Origin: Actinomyces sp. B33
Lineage (GTDB): Bacteria > Actinomycetota > Actinomycetes > Actinomycetales > Actinomycetaceae
Direction of reading: 5' to 3'
Assembly: GCF_028437565.1 (NCBI RefSeq)
Contig: NZ_JAMRYR010000001.1
Span: 1-64,000, forward strand
Length of the DNA: 64,000 nt
Under the pieces are notes generated by a model. That model ran no database searches and was not told the origin of the DNA. It saw only the letters and a program-made list of their open reading frames with translations. The translations under genes were made by a program, and so were the position numbers. Of this stretch, positions 41,649 through 49,973 are shown piece by piece. Within the stretch, counting starts at the first letter, position 1; each line of letters starts with the position of its first letter.

Positions 41649-42756
41649 CGGGGGGAGGAGGAGCGGCCCGCCGTTGCAGGCGCCGGGCATTGCCGTTGAT
41701 GCGGGAGTCGATGGGCGCCCACATGCCAGCAGCCGGGACGTCGAGCAGCGGGCCACCGTCATCGACGAGCGCCGCGAGCCTGCGCCGAAGAGCGTCAGGC
41801 GCGGCGAAGTCCGTCATCTGGAAGTGCGCGACCCGCCATCCGCCCCGTTCCAGATCCAGGTCGCGCTTCATCATCGCTGCCCGCGAGCGCGCGAACTCGA
41901 CCTCGTTACCGCCGAGCTTCCCCATGCCGTCGAATTCGAGGATGAGTCCGAGCGCCGGGATCGCGATGTCGGCGAAGTAGCGGCGGCCGTCGGCTCGGAC
42001 CTCGACCTGCGTCTCGACATCGTGCTGCGCGACAGTGAGGACGTACCAGAGCAGCGCGGCCTCGCCGACCGATTCGCATGCGCCGCTCGCGTACGTGAGG
42101 ATGACGTTGGCTCGTTTCGCACCGCGCTTCACCGTCATCGAGTGCAAGCGACGAAGAAGATCGGTGCGCACCTCTTCTTCGCGACGCCTCGACTCCGCGA
42201 TGTCGAAGCGGTTAAACCCGCACAGCCTCCGAATAATCCCGCATGCGGCTGTGAAGCCCTCGATCGGATGGAGAGACAGCGCGCAGAGGACGGCCGTTGT
42301 CTCGAGCGAGTCGACTGTGATCCCATCGACAACGACCGGCTCATCGGTCGAGGGCCTGGAGTCCTGCCTGATCCGAGCCGACGGCACGAACCAGTTCTCC
42401 CCTTCGACCGCGGGAAATCGTCGCAGCGTGCCGCGCGAATCCATTCGCACCCACACGTCGGGATTGTCCGCCCACGCGGGGATGCCGTGAAGGACAAGAG
42501 CCGATTCCCGTGTGAGGACGACTTCCTCGTGCGCGGCGGCGGTCGCGTGGATGCGGGCCTCGGCGACGAGTCTTCGCGCTTCCCAAGGCTTGAGGGTGTC
42601 CGGCAGTTCACGGGGATCGAGGGCAAAACCGCGCCTGATTCTCAGGAGCCGCGCCCCGTCACGCTGATCCGGGGCTGTTTTCCCGCGGGTGCGTTGCAGT
42701 GCGAGAGGAGGCAAGTCCATGTACGGACTCTTCCGGATTCCCATCGGCGCGGGCAA
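41641..42756 (-). CDS. AbiEi-like/DUF559-type protein with Vsr-like nuclease domain
   Basis: A 371-residue protein. The C-terminal ~100 residues carry a Vsr/DUF559-type endonuclease-like fold: FADIAIPALGLILEFDGMGK gives a metal-binding D and E-x-D, then RDLDLERGGWRVAHFQMTDF. The N-terminal two-thirds resemble the region found in actinobacterial AbiEi-antitoxin-like/DUF559 proteins (VVLTRESALVLHGIPAWADN and DGITVDSLETTAVLCALSL). No cognate toxin gene adjoins it. The gene is bracketed by two near-identical dyad arrays, one overlapping its stop and one about 70 bp upstream of its start, consistent with autoregulation or a small mobile unit. ATG 42756 has no strong ribosome site, and a later in-frame start (MGIRKSP or MDLPPL) is possible. 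Function unproven. Confidence 0.65.
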   Translation of the reverse strand: MPAPMGIRKSPYMDLPPLALQRTRGKTAPDQRDGARLLRIRRGFALDPRELPDTLKPWEARRLVAEARIHATAAAHEEVVLTRESALVLHGIPAWADNPDVWVRMDSRGTLRRFPAVEGENWFVPSARIRQDSRPSTDEPVVVDGITVDSLETTAVLCALSLHPIEGFTAACGIIRRLCGFNRFDIAESRRREEEVRTDLLRRLHSMTVKRGAKRANVILTYASGACESVGEAALLWYVLTVAQHDVETQVEVRADGRRYFADIAIPALGLILEFDGMGKLGGNEVEFARSRAAMMKRDLDLERGGWRVAHFQMTDFAAPDALRRRLAALVDDGGPLLDVPAAGMWAPIDSRINGNARRLQRRAAPPPPAL

Positions 42757-42824
42757 GGCGCGCTCCTCGCGCCTGTGGATGAAGAAAGGCCTCCCCTCAG
42801 CCCGTCGCTCGCCCTCGTTTCCCT

Positions 42825-42902
42825 CACTGTGATGTTTTATGCGGACTCTGATGCTCTATTTCGCCTAGTTGGGCATCACGATTTTGATAAAGCCTCACAG
42901 TG
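42825..42902. repeat. Right 78-bp dyad array
   Basis: Same layout as the left array: TGATGT at 42830, TGATGC at 42849, GCATCA at 42873, GCCTCA at 42892 (spacings 19, 24, 19), beginning cactgtgatg and ending cctcacagtg. It lies upstream of the nuclease gene and may contain its promoter/operator. Confidence 0.85.
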
Positions 42903-42945
42903 AGGGGGGGTGAGGTTTGGGCGTGTCCGCCAGTTCAGCGCAAAG

Positions 42946-43009
42946 CTTTACGGTCATTGCGCTTCACAGTCATCGCGCTTTACGGTCATCGCGCTTCACA
43001 GTCATCGCC
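42946..43009. repeat. Four tandem 16-bp repeats
   Basis: Units at 42946, 42962, 42978 and 42994 alternate CTTTACGGTCATCGCG and CTTCACAGTCATCGCG forms, so the array is also two 32-bp units. On the - strand it extends the end of a degenerate reading frame related to the recombinase tail at 49195-49320. Confidence 0.85.
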
Positions 43010-43170
43010 TCGACGGCGCGTCGACCGTCCGGATCGACCTCGCGGACCGCAAGGCGCGCATCGAAGCCCTATTCCCACCCATGCGCAGGCATCTTCCGAC
43101 ATCGGCGCTCCGTCCCGCACGAGGCAGCGCCAGGCCACATAAGGAGGGATTTCATGCATGACCTCGCAGG

Positions 43171-43404
43171 TCATCGGATCGCAGTAGCGATCATCCTGCG
43201 CGTTCGCATCCATCGCGGCCGCCGCACCATCAAGACAACCGCCTTGTCGCCCTTCTTCCGGCGCCCCTGCTTCGGAAGGACGGGAAGGCCAGCCCACCAG
43301 ATATAGAGGCCGACGAGGAAAAGGCCCGCGGGGATCCATATCCCCCACCAGGGGAAGCCCGGGCCCTCAGCGCGCTCGCCGCACCGCCCGGCGCCCCTAC
43401 GGCC
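43171..43404 (-). pseudogene. Remnant of a third class C sortase (3' end)
   Basis: On the - strand the frame reads GERAEGPGFPWWGIWIPAGL then FLVGLYIWWAGLPV, the membrane anchor of a class C sortase. The DNA at 43288-43360 is highly similar to 50046-50115 (end of the second sortase), while the GPGFPWW portion matches the first sortase. The catalytic domain is missing. It lies just downstream of the intact sortase gene, in the same orientation. Confidence 0.75.
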
Positions 43405-43428
43405 CCCATTCGAGGTGCGGATGCACCC

Positions 43429-44394
43429 TCAGACGCTATTCGACCACTCCTCCTCGGCTCGGCCCCGAGCCTTTTCGCACTGCTCCCGGGGTGTACGCCC
43501 GGAGCGGTACAGGTACGCGCCGATCCCGCACAGACCGATCACGAGGATCACCCCCCACCAGGGGAAGCCCGGGCCCTCGGGGCGCTCGCCCAGACGAGCA
43601 GCCTGAGCGACCGGCGTCGGCAGCACCCGCTCCCCCGTCACGAGGATCCGGTGGGAATTGATCCCCAGCGGCGTGCAGGTGACGAGCGTCGCCAGGTCGC
43701 GCCCGGCCTGCGCCCGCAACGACTCCGTCTCCTCCGGTTCGATGACCGCCGTATCGACGACGCGGTAGGTCAGGGCCTCGTCGAAGACTTCGATGACGAA
43801 CAGGTCCCCCACTCCCACCTCGTCCAGGCGGGTGAACATCGTCGCCGACGCCAACCCCCGATGCCCCGTGATCACGGTCCGCGTCGACGGGCCCCCCACC
43901 GGCAGAGACGTCCCCTGCAAATGCCCCAAACCGGAGAGCAGCGTCGCCTCGTCCGTCCCGTGATACACCGGCAGGTCGAGGTCGATCGCCGGGATCCTCA
44001 CCCGGGCCATGAGCCCCGCCCCATCGGCGTTGAGCATCGACCCGTAGTCGAACTCGGGGCCCACCCCCCGCCCGTCGCCCACCGGGACACTCGCGTTCCG
44101 CTCGAGGACCGCCCCCGAGGACAGGGCCTCGTTGTACGCGCGCGCCTCTGCGCGCTGCTCGTCGGCGCTGGGAGTCACCGACGCCACCGCCTCCCCGTAG
44201 GAGACGACGACCTGCGACTGGTAGTAGTCGGAGAACCACGACGCCGCGCGCGGATAGGTGAAGACGAGCAGCGCGGCCAGTGCGAGCACGGAGGCGAGGA
44301 CGCCCATGGCATCGGGATGCCATCGGCGGCGGATCCGGTTCGCGCCCTCCGCTCTTGCCGGGCTCCGCGGATCCCAGTGGCTTCGCTCATTCAT
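43429..44394 (-). CDS. srtC: Class C (pilin-polymerising) sortase, pilus operon 1
   Basis: A 321-residue membrane transpeptidase that joins pilin subunits by an isopeptide bond between the LPxTG threonine and a pilin-motif lysine. Residues 30-48 are an N-terminal membrane segment. The catalytic triad is visible: H178 (VITGHRG), C240 (LVTCTPLG) and R249 (NSHRI). A second membrane segment (about 280-298) and a basic tail complete the class C pattern. It follows the shaft pilin across a strong hairpin. ATG 44394 has only a weak ribosome site. Confidence 0.93.
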   Translation of the reverse strand: MNERSHWDPRSPARAEGANRIRRRWHPDAMGVLASVLALAALLVFTYPRAASWFSDYYQSQVVVSYGEAVASVTPSADEQRAEARAYNEALSSGAVLERNASVPVGDGRGVGPEFDYGSMLNADGAGLMARVRIPAIDLDLPVYHGTDEATLLSGLGHLQGTSLPVGGPSTRTVITGHRGLASATMFTRLDEVGVGDLFVIEVFDEALTYRVVDTAVIEPEETESLRAQAGRDLATLVTCTPLGINSHRILVTGERVLPTPVAQAARLGERPEGPGFPWWGVILVIGLCGIGAYLYRSGRTPREQCEKARGRAEEEWSNSV

Positions 44395-44446
44395 GGGCCA
44401 TCCGTTCTCATCGGCCGTTCCTCAGCCGGCTCCGACCGGAAGTTCG

Positions 44447-44485
44447 CGTGCCGTGGTCCGGGGGAGGAGCCCGGACCACGGCACG
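44447..44485 (-). terminator. Hairpin between shaft pilin 1 and its sortase
   Basis: A perfect 16-bp stem (44447-44462 with 44470-44485, 7-nt loop) lies between the pilin stop and the sortase start. It probably lets only part of the transcripts reach the sortase gene, matching the need for much pilin and little enzyme. Pilus operon 2 has a hairpin at the same place. Confidence 0.8.
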
Positions 44486-44534
44486 CCCGGCCGACGCGAG
44501 TTCGAGCCGGTCGCACGGGTAGGGGGATGGAGGA

Positions 44535-45929
44535 TCAATCCCCCACCGTCGCGCGTCTGCGGGTCACGAGGACGACTCCGCCCGCCAGGAGGGCGAGGGC
44601 CATGCCGGTGACCGTCATCAGCAGCTGCCCGTCGGCGCCGGTGACCGGCAGGGTCGGGACCTGGACCTTCGGATCAACGACCTCGATCTGCACGGGCGTC
44701 CTGTCGTCGGTGACCGTCACCTCCATGTCGGCGACCCTCTGGTAGCCGGCCGGGGCCTTCGTCTCCTTGAGGGTATAGGTACCGGGCTTGAGACGGTCGA
44801 TGACGAGGACGCCCTGGTCATCGGTAGCGGTTGCGGACGTGCACGCCTGGGCATCCGAGACCCCATCGACCCGTGTCGCGCACAGCTCGAACTCCGCGCC
44901 CTTGAGAAGCGCCCCCGCCTCGTTCTTCTTCGTGAGCATCACCTTGTTCAGGGGCCCGCGAGCGGTCGCCGTGCCGATCACTGCGTCATCGATGTAGGCG
45001 GTCACGGAGTTCGTCTGCGCCTCCTGCGAACCGACCGTCGAATAGGTCGTGACGATCGAGGCGCCCGAGGGCAGGGCGCCCGGGTTCTTCGCCGTGATCG
45101 TCAGCTTCCGTTCGTCGACCAGGGAGACGGCGAAATCGCTCGTCCTGTCCTTGTCGTCGACTTTTACCTTGACGGTCGCGAGGACGTTCGCGAGGTCCCC
45201 CGCCTGGGCGAGATCATCGACCAGCTGGAAAGACGTGAGGGGGTTCGCCTCGTCGAACGCGGGGAGCTTCTGGGCGACCGCCCAGTCGAGTCGCCCGGTG
45301 ATGGCCGTCGGGGCGGAGACGGTCTTAACGGGGGCGCTGCCGACGGTGTTCTTCGGGTAGACGTGGACCCGGTAGTTCCACGTGTGATCGGCGAGGTTGT
45401 CCATGGGGATGGTGACGGCGAAGGGCGCAGCGGTGGAGATGACCGTGGCGGTCTGGCCAGCGATCCGCGCCTTGGTGGCGTCGATCTCCTGGACGACGTA
45501 GAGGGCGGGTCTGCCCTCGCGGGTGGTCGTCCCCTGTTCATCGGTCGTCGCGTCCTGGCAGTCGGTGAGGGCGTGGCTGGCGCTGGACGGGGCGAGCGTC
45601 ACCTTGTCCCCCTCGACGGTCAGGGACTGGTTCGCGAAGCCCTCGGCGATCGTCCATCCCTCGGGGGTCGATAGATCCGCCTGGGCGACCTTGCAGATCC
45701 TGAAGGTGACGTGCTCGATGGGGACGGCGCCGGGGACTTGCTGCTCGGTTCCGCTCGTCGGACCCGTTTGGCCGGTGTTAGCCAGTTTGTGGATCGTCAG
45801 CGTCGCCGTCGCCTGCGGGTCGATGGCGGCGGTGTCGGCGGCGAGCGCGGCCGATCCGAGGCCGGCCACGGCGAGCGCGGCCGATCCGGCGGCGGCGAGG
45901 AGGCGCCGAGCGAGTACGCGTGTGTTCAT
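44535..45929 (-). CDS. Major (shaft) pilin, pilus operon 1
   Basis: A 464-residue LPxTG pilin of the Actinomyces FimA/FimP type. Signal peptide about 1-31 (ending ALAAD). The pilin motif with the polymerising lysine is K193 in VHVYPKN. A Cna-B/SpaA-like C-terminal domain carries the E-box YTLKETKAPAGY. The sorting signal LPVTG is at 427-431, followed by a hydrophobic segment and RRR. It is exported, linked head to tail by the adjacent class C sortase and anchored to the wall. It follows the tip adhesin gene by 118 bp. Confidence 0.93.
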   Translation of the reverse strand: MNTRVLARRLLAAAGSAALAVAGLGSAALAADTAAIDPQATATLTIHKLANTGQTGPTSGTEQQVPGAVPIEHVTFRICKVAQADLSTPEGWTIAEGFANQSLTVEGDKVTLAPSSASHALTDCQDATTDEQGTTTREGRPALYVVQEIDATKARIAGQTATVISTAAPFAVTIPMDNLADHTWNYRVHVYPKNTVGSAPVKTVSAPTAITGRLDWAVAQKLPAFDEANPLTSFQLVDDLAQAGDLANVLATVKVKVDDKDRTSDFAVSLVDERKLTITAKNPGALPSGASIVTTYSTVGSQEAQTNSVTAYIDDAVIGTATARGPLNKVMLTKKNEAGALLKGAEFELCATRVDGVSDAQACTSATATDDQGVLVIDRLKPGTYTLKETKAPAGYQRVADMEVTVTDDRTPVQIEVVDPKVQVPTLPVTGADGQLLMTVTGMALALLAGGVVLVTRRRATVGD

Positions 45930-46047
45930 TCGTTTATGCCTTTCGGGGGTACCCGGTATGTATTCGGTGGGGGTTCGTGGAATGAGGGGCGCGGGAGGCG
46001 TCCTGCACCGATCGGTTCGGGGCGCCGCGGTGGAGCCGCCCGGGGTG

Positions 46048-48660
46048 TCAGTCGTTGCGGGTGCCCGCCCGTCGCCTTCTCACGAGGTCGGCGCCGAGGG
46101 CGAGTCCGCCAAGGAGCGCGGTGGCGATGATGAGGTGTTCGCCTCCGATGCCGCCGGTCAGGGGCAGGAGCGGGGCGGCCGCCTTCTCATTGGCGATGCC
46201 GCCGTTCGGCGGCAGGCCCGCGACGCGCCCGTCCGCATCGATCCGGATGGTCAGCGGCTCTGCGAGCCTGCGGTAGCCGACCGGGGCGGCGGTCTCCGTG
46301 AGCGAGTAGTCGCCCATCGGCAGTCCCTCGACCGTGTAGGAGCCGTCGGCAGATGCGGGCACGTCGATCGCCGCGTCGTCGGCTCCCACCCGGATGAGGG
46401 TCCACTGCGCGCCGCCGAGCGGGCGTCCGGCCTCGTCGGTCTTGCGCCAAGTGAGGGGGAAGGCCCTGAGGGCGTTCGTCACCGTGCAGGTGTAGTCCCG
46501 GCCGGGTTCGAGGCGGACCGTCCCCTTGTCGACTGTCGCGTTGTCGCACGTCCACTGGCCGCTGGTGTAGGCCTGAGCGGGCAGGCCGCCGCTGATGGCC
46601 TTCGCGGTTTCGCTCAGGGAGTAGGCGCCGGGGGCGAGTTCCTGCTTCGTCACCGCGTCGGACCCGGTCGTCCCGGAGATGGTCCGGCCGTCTCCGGAGG
46701 CCGTGAGGGTCCAGTCCTGCGCCTGCGCCCCGAGGGCCCAGGCATGGGTGCTGGCGGTCTCATCGAGGGTCTTGACGAGGGTGAGGGTCGCGAGCCTGGG
46801 GGCGTTGGTGGCGGTGCACGTGACGTGCTGGCCGGGTGCGGGCGTCACGGTGGTCGTCGCCGCGTCGTAGCGGACGGCGCCTCGGTCGGCCGTGCACGCC
46901 CAGCCCCTGAGCTCGTAGGCGTCGGCGCGAGTGCCGCCGTCGATCGGCGCCTCGCTGAGGACGTAGCCGGTATTCGGCTCGACCGTCGCGCCGGTGACCT
47001 CGGGAACTCCCGTGATCCCGGTGATCCTCTTGCCCTGCGATGCCGCAGTCAACGTCCACTGGTTCGCGAGGTCGGGTGCTCCCTCGACGGTCTTCGTCAG
47101 GGTCAGCAGGGCCTTCGGCGTGTAGGTGTTGACGTAGGTGCAGGTGATGGGCACGGCTTTGGGGTCGTCTTCGCGCAGCCCGGTTCCAAGGGTGAAGGAG
47201 TTCCCCGAGATTTTGCCGACGGAGCGGCCCTTGCCGTCGAGGCAGGTCAGGCTCGTCAGGGCCCATTCGTCCGAGCCGACCGGGTTTTCCACGATCGTCA
47301 GCTCGCTGCCCGTGGTGTAGCCGGTATCGACGCGCAGAGACTGCTCCTGACCGATGGCGGCCGGCGTCAGCGAGAACGCGCCGTCGCCGGTACCGCCCCA
47401 CAGGTTCGCGAGGCCGCCGGTCGCCGTGAAACCGAATGAGGCCGGAGCGGGATCGGTGACCGCGCCGTCCGCGGCGACGATCCTCTTGACGACAGTCACC
47501 GGGCGGACCTGCTCGACCGAGGCCCACAGGCACCCGTAGGTCTTCGCCCCCTCGACGGTGAGGAACTCGCTGCGCAGGGGCGTCCCGGGATCCTCACACT
47601 TCTGGGTGTTGTCCTGGGTGAATCCATGGATCGTCATCGTGTACTTCACGCCGTTGCCCGGATCGAAGGTCTGGGGGGCGATGGTCGAGGTGAAGGTCAA
47701 AACGTCGTCGTGGCGGGCGCCCGCGTTCGGCGTCTCGTGGATCCTCCAGGGGAAGGTGAGGGTCGTCTGCTTGTCGTTGAACGTCACGCGGATATTGAGG
47801 TCGGCGGAGAACCATTTTCCCGGCGAACCGGGGTCGTCGGCCCCGTCCACCGGGTTGTTCACGTGGACGAAGTAGCCGAGGTTGAATCTCTTCCCGGTAT
47901 CGACGGACCCGGGATCACGGGGGGAGAATCCCAGGGTGCTCTTCCGGTCGAGATTGAGGTCCTTCTCATCCCCCTCGTATCGTGTCCCGATACAGATTCC
48001 GAAGATTGTGAATCGGCAGACATTCACTCGGCCATGGGCGGAGTAGGCGGTCTTCCCAGGACCGACGAATCCGCTCGACTTCTCGTCCCCTCCCGGATTA
48101 GGGATCAGACCCGTGGTCGTGCCCTCGGCGGCAGATCCGTAGCGGATGGCGTCCTGCGAGTCGTCGACTCGGTTGCCCCGCTGATCCGTCCCCCGGTGAT
48201 TGGCGACCTGCGCCTCGACTTTCAGGGGGATCGAGCCGACCTGGCCGGCTGGAGGCATCTCGGGCGGCGCCTGGTCGACCACGGCCTCATGCGGGCCCGA
48301 GTCCCCGGCGGTTCCCTCCGGGCCGGGAGCCGGGTCGGAGGAGTCTTGCTGGGGATCGGCAGGGGTTGGACCGCTGTCGCTCGTATCCGAGGCGGGAGAG
48401 TCGTCGCCCCCCTCCTCGCCGGCGGCCGTTGATGGAGGATTCGGCCCAGGCGAGACTGGCCCCTCCTGACCCATCGCATCGTCGGAGCCCTCCTCGCCGG
48501 GGGATTCTGCCGCGAGGGCCGGGGACGGGTCCTGGGGCCCGTCGGCGGCCCATGCCGGAGGGGCGGCCAATGCCCACCCGCCGCCTGCGCAGACGAGCAG
48601 GGCGGACGCGAATGCTGCCGCGCATCGATGCCCGCCGTGCCGAGATGAGTGTCGAGTCAT
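46048..48660 (-). CDS. Pilus tip/minor adhesin, pilus operon 1
   Basis: An 870-residue LPxTG surface protein. The signal peptide (about 1-39) is followed by an acidic Pro/Ser/Glu stalk (40-140), then a unique domain (about 145-420) containing VCRFTIFGICIGTRY. Several repeated immunoglobulin-like modules follow with similar openings (VTVVKRIV, LLTLTKTVEG, TLTLVKTLDE), then a SpaA-like module with YSLTETAAPVGY. The sorting signal LPLTG is at 832-836. It has no YPKN motif, as expected for a capping subunit. First gene of the operon; AAGGT precedes ATG 48660. The ligand is unknown. Confidence 0.87.
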   Translation of the reverse strand: MTRHSSRHGGHRCAAAFASALLVCAGGGWALAAPPAWAADGPQDPSPALAAESPGEEGSDDAMGQEGPVSPGPNPPSTAAGEEGGDDSPASDTSDSGPTPADPQQDSSDPAPGPEGTAGDSGPHEAVVDQAPPEMPPAGQVGSIPLKVEAQVANHRGTDQRGNRVDDSQDAIRYGSAAEGTTTGLIPNPGGDEKSSGFVGPGKTAYSAHGRVNVCRFTIFGICIGTRYEGDEKDLNLDRKSTLGFSPRDPGSVDTGKRFNLGYFVHVNNPVDGADDPGSPGKWFSADLNIRVTFNDKQTTLTFPWRIHETPNAGARHDDVLTFTSTIAPQTFDPGNGVKYTMTIHGFTQDNTQKCEDPGTPLRSEFLTVEGAKTYGCLWASVEQVRPVTVVKRIVAADGAVTDPAPASFGFTATGGLANLWGGTGDGAFSLTPAAIGQEQSLRVDTGYTTGSELTIVENPVGSDEWALTSLTCLDGKGRSVGKISGNSFTLGTGLREDDPKAVPITCTYVNTYTPKALLTLTKTVEGAPDLANQWTLTAASQGKRITGITGVPEVTGATVEPNTGYVLSEAPIDGGTRADAYELRGWACTADRGAVRYDAATTTVTPAPGQHVTCTATNAPRLATLTLVKTLDETASTHAWALGAQAQDWTLTASGDGRTISGTTGSDAVTKQELAPGAYSLSETAKAISGGLPAQAYTSGQWTCDNATVDKGTVRLEPGRDYTCTVTNALRAFPLTWRKTDEAGRPLGGAQWTLIRVGADDAAIDVPASADGSYTVEGLPMGDYSLTETAAPVGYRRLAEPLTIRIDADGRVAGLPPNGGIANEKAAAPLLPLTGGIGGEHLIIATALLGGLALGADLVRRRRAGTRND

Positions 48661-48686
48661 GTCGAAGACCTTTTTGAAGAATCAGA

Positions 48687-48714
48687 ATTATCTCAGGCTT
48701 TTCACTGATTTCAA
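48687..48714 (-). promoter_or_regulatory. Promoter of pilus operon 1
   Basis: On the - strand TTGAAA (48709-48714) and GATAAT (48687-48692) each match five of six consensus positions with a 16-bp spacer. They sit in an AT-rich stretch (48661-48840) unlike the rest of the window, about 20 nt before the expected start of the adhesin mRNA leader. Confidence 0.7.
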
Positions 48715-48900
48715 TCAGAAACAGGAATAACCTGCAGCGACTGTAATCACCATTAATTAAAGAATGCTGAACAAGAAGTCCCTCAATTTGAGAAAATCCT
48801 GAAAATCACAACGATTCTTCCAAGGATATTCCCAGGGAAAGCGGACCTCTCGGGCAGGGCGCCACGATCCTTCGATCAAAGCCGAGGCAATCGGGCTCGC

Positions 48901-49323
48901 GGCGTCGAGTTCCGCTCACCGGCCGAGGGGATCGACATCACCACACCGGTCGGTCGGCCTCCCACGTCGTCGACGCGTTCGCGGAATACGAGCGGGCTCT
49001 CATCCGAGAACGAACCCGGGGAAGGCCTGGCAGCCGCACGCGCCCGAGGCTCTCACACCGGCAGACCCAGAGCACTGACTCCCAACCAGGTTGCTGATGT
49101 CATGCGCGAGATCGCCAACCAAGTTGTCGCCGGCTATCCGGCCTGGGAGCGTGGGGCATCGACTCCGGAGGACGAGGCGCGTTGACAGGAGGAGCGTTTC
49201 CGCACTCGCTTGGAGGTCCGAGCGATCGATGCGGACAGCCCGCGCGCCGTGGAGGCGATGACGGCGAAGCCACGCGCTGAGTCGGCGGCGATGCCCGAGC
49301 ACGCGCCGCCCCTGGTCTCATGA
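48901..49323 (+). pseudogene. Broken serine recombinase (resolvase/invertase)
   Basis: Resolvase motifs appear in sequence but in shifting frames: GVEFRSPAEGIDITTPVGR (from 48901), HVVDAFAEYERALIRERT (from 48963, other frame), then GLAAARARGSHTGRPRALTP with NQVADVM (back in the first frame). A stop at 49183 is followed in frame by QEERFRTRLEVRAIDADSPR ending at 49323. The N-terminal catalytic part with the active serine is absent. At least two frameshifts and a nonsense codon make it non-functional. It marks a past mobile element between the pilus operons. Confidence 0.8.
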
Positions 49324-49973
49324 CCGTTGACTCGTCCCAAGAAGCAGCTGCGCGTCGTCTTCGACCCGGAGAGCCGCCCCGGACTCGACCGGCTCGGGGC
49401 GCTTGAGCACCCCTAGGAACTCCCGCTGTTGGCGCTCGGGGGCGACCAGCCCGGGGCGGGCGAAAGCAAGGGCCTGACCCGGATCAAGAACCAGCACCCG
49501 GCGATCGGCGACGACCTGCGCGTCCACCACCCTGACCACCGTCGTCTCACGCGCGACACCCCTTGGTCATGCGCGCCGCGACGACCCATGCGTCGGGGCG
49601 GTGGGTGGGCGTGTCCCTCGACTGCCTGCGTCGGGCGAGGCGTCCGACAGCGGGTCGCCCGACGCGAGTACCTGCGCCCAGGGGACCCGCTCGTGTTTCG
49701 AGCGTTGGACTGGCGAGAAGCGAGGTCATGGCCAGCAGCGTCGTCCACGACCTTATCGGCCGAAGGGTCGGCATCAAGAGTCTGACCGAGTCCGCACTCG
49801 GTGGTCTGACTTCTCAAGGACTACCACGACGCCCAGAAACGATTGAAAACGTGTTTCGGGCCGCCACTGCGCGGCGTGTCACGGCTTCGCCGCGATCGCC
49901 CAGAGCCGCCCATCCGCATCGCCCACCGCGGGGAACGCGGGACGGTCGAGCGATGGCCGGTGTGGGTGGCGGA
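49324..49973. other. Gene-poor stretch between recombinase remnant and pilus operon 2
   Basis: About 650 bp of GC-rich sequence with several overlapping open frames on both strands, none with a recognisable product or good start. It is probably degraded mobile-element DNA continuing from the recombinase remnant. I see no repeats or RNA structure of note. Confidence 0.4.

Noticed and set aside
41641-42756. Toxin-antitoxin pair including the nuclease-like gene
   Set aside because: No AbiEii-type or other toxin gene is adjacent on either side.
41571-43009. CRISPR array
   Set aside because: The repeats are few, dyad-symmetric or directly tandem with no spacers, and no cas genes are present.
49324-49973. 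Transposase remnant of a named IS family
   Set aside because: No frame gave recognisable catalytic motifs; only the upstream serine recombinase remnant is supportable.
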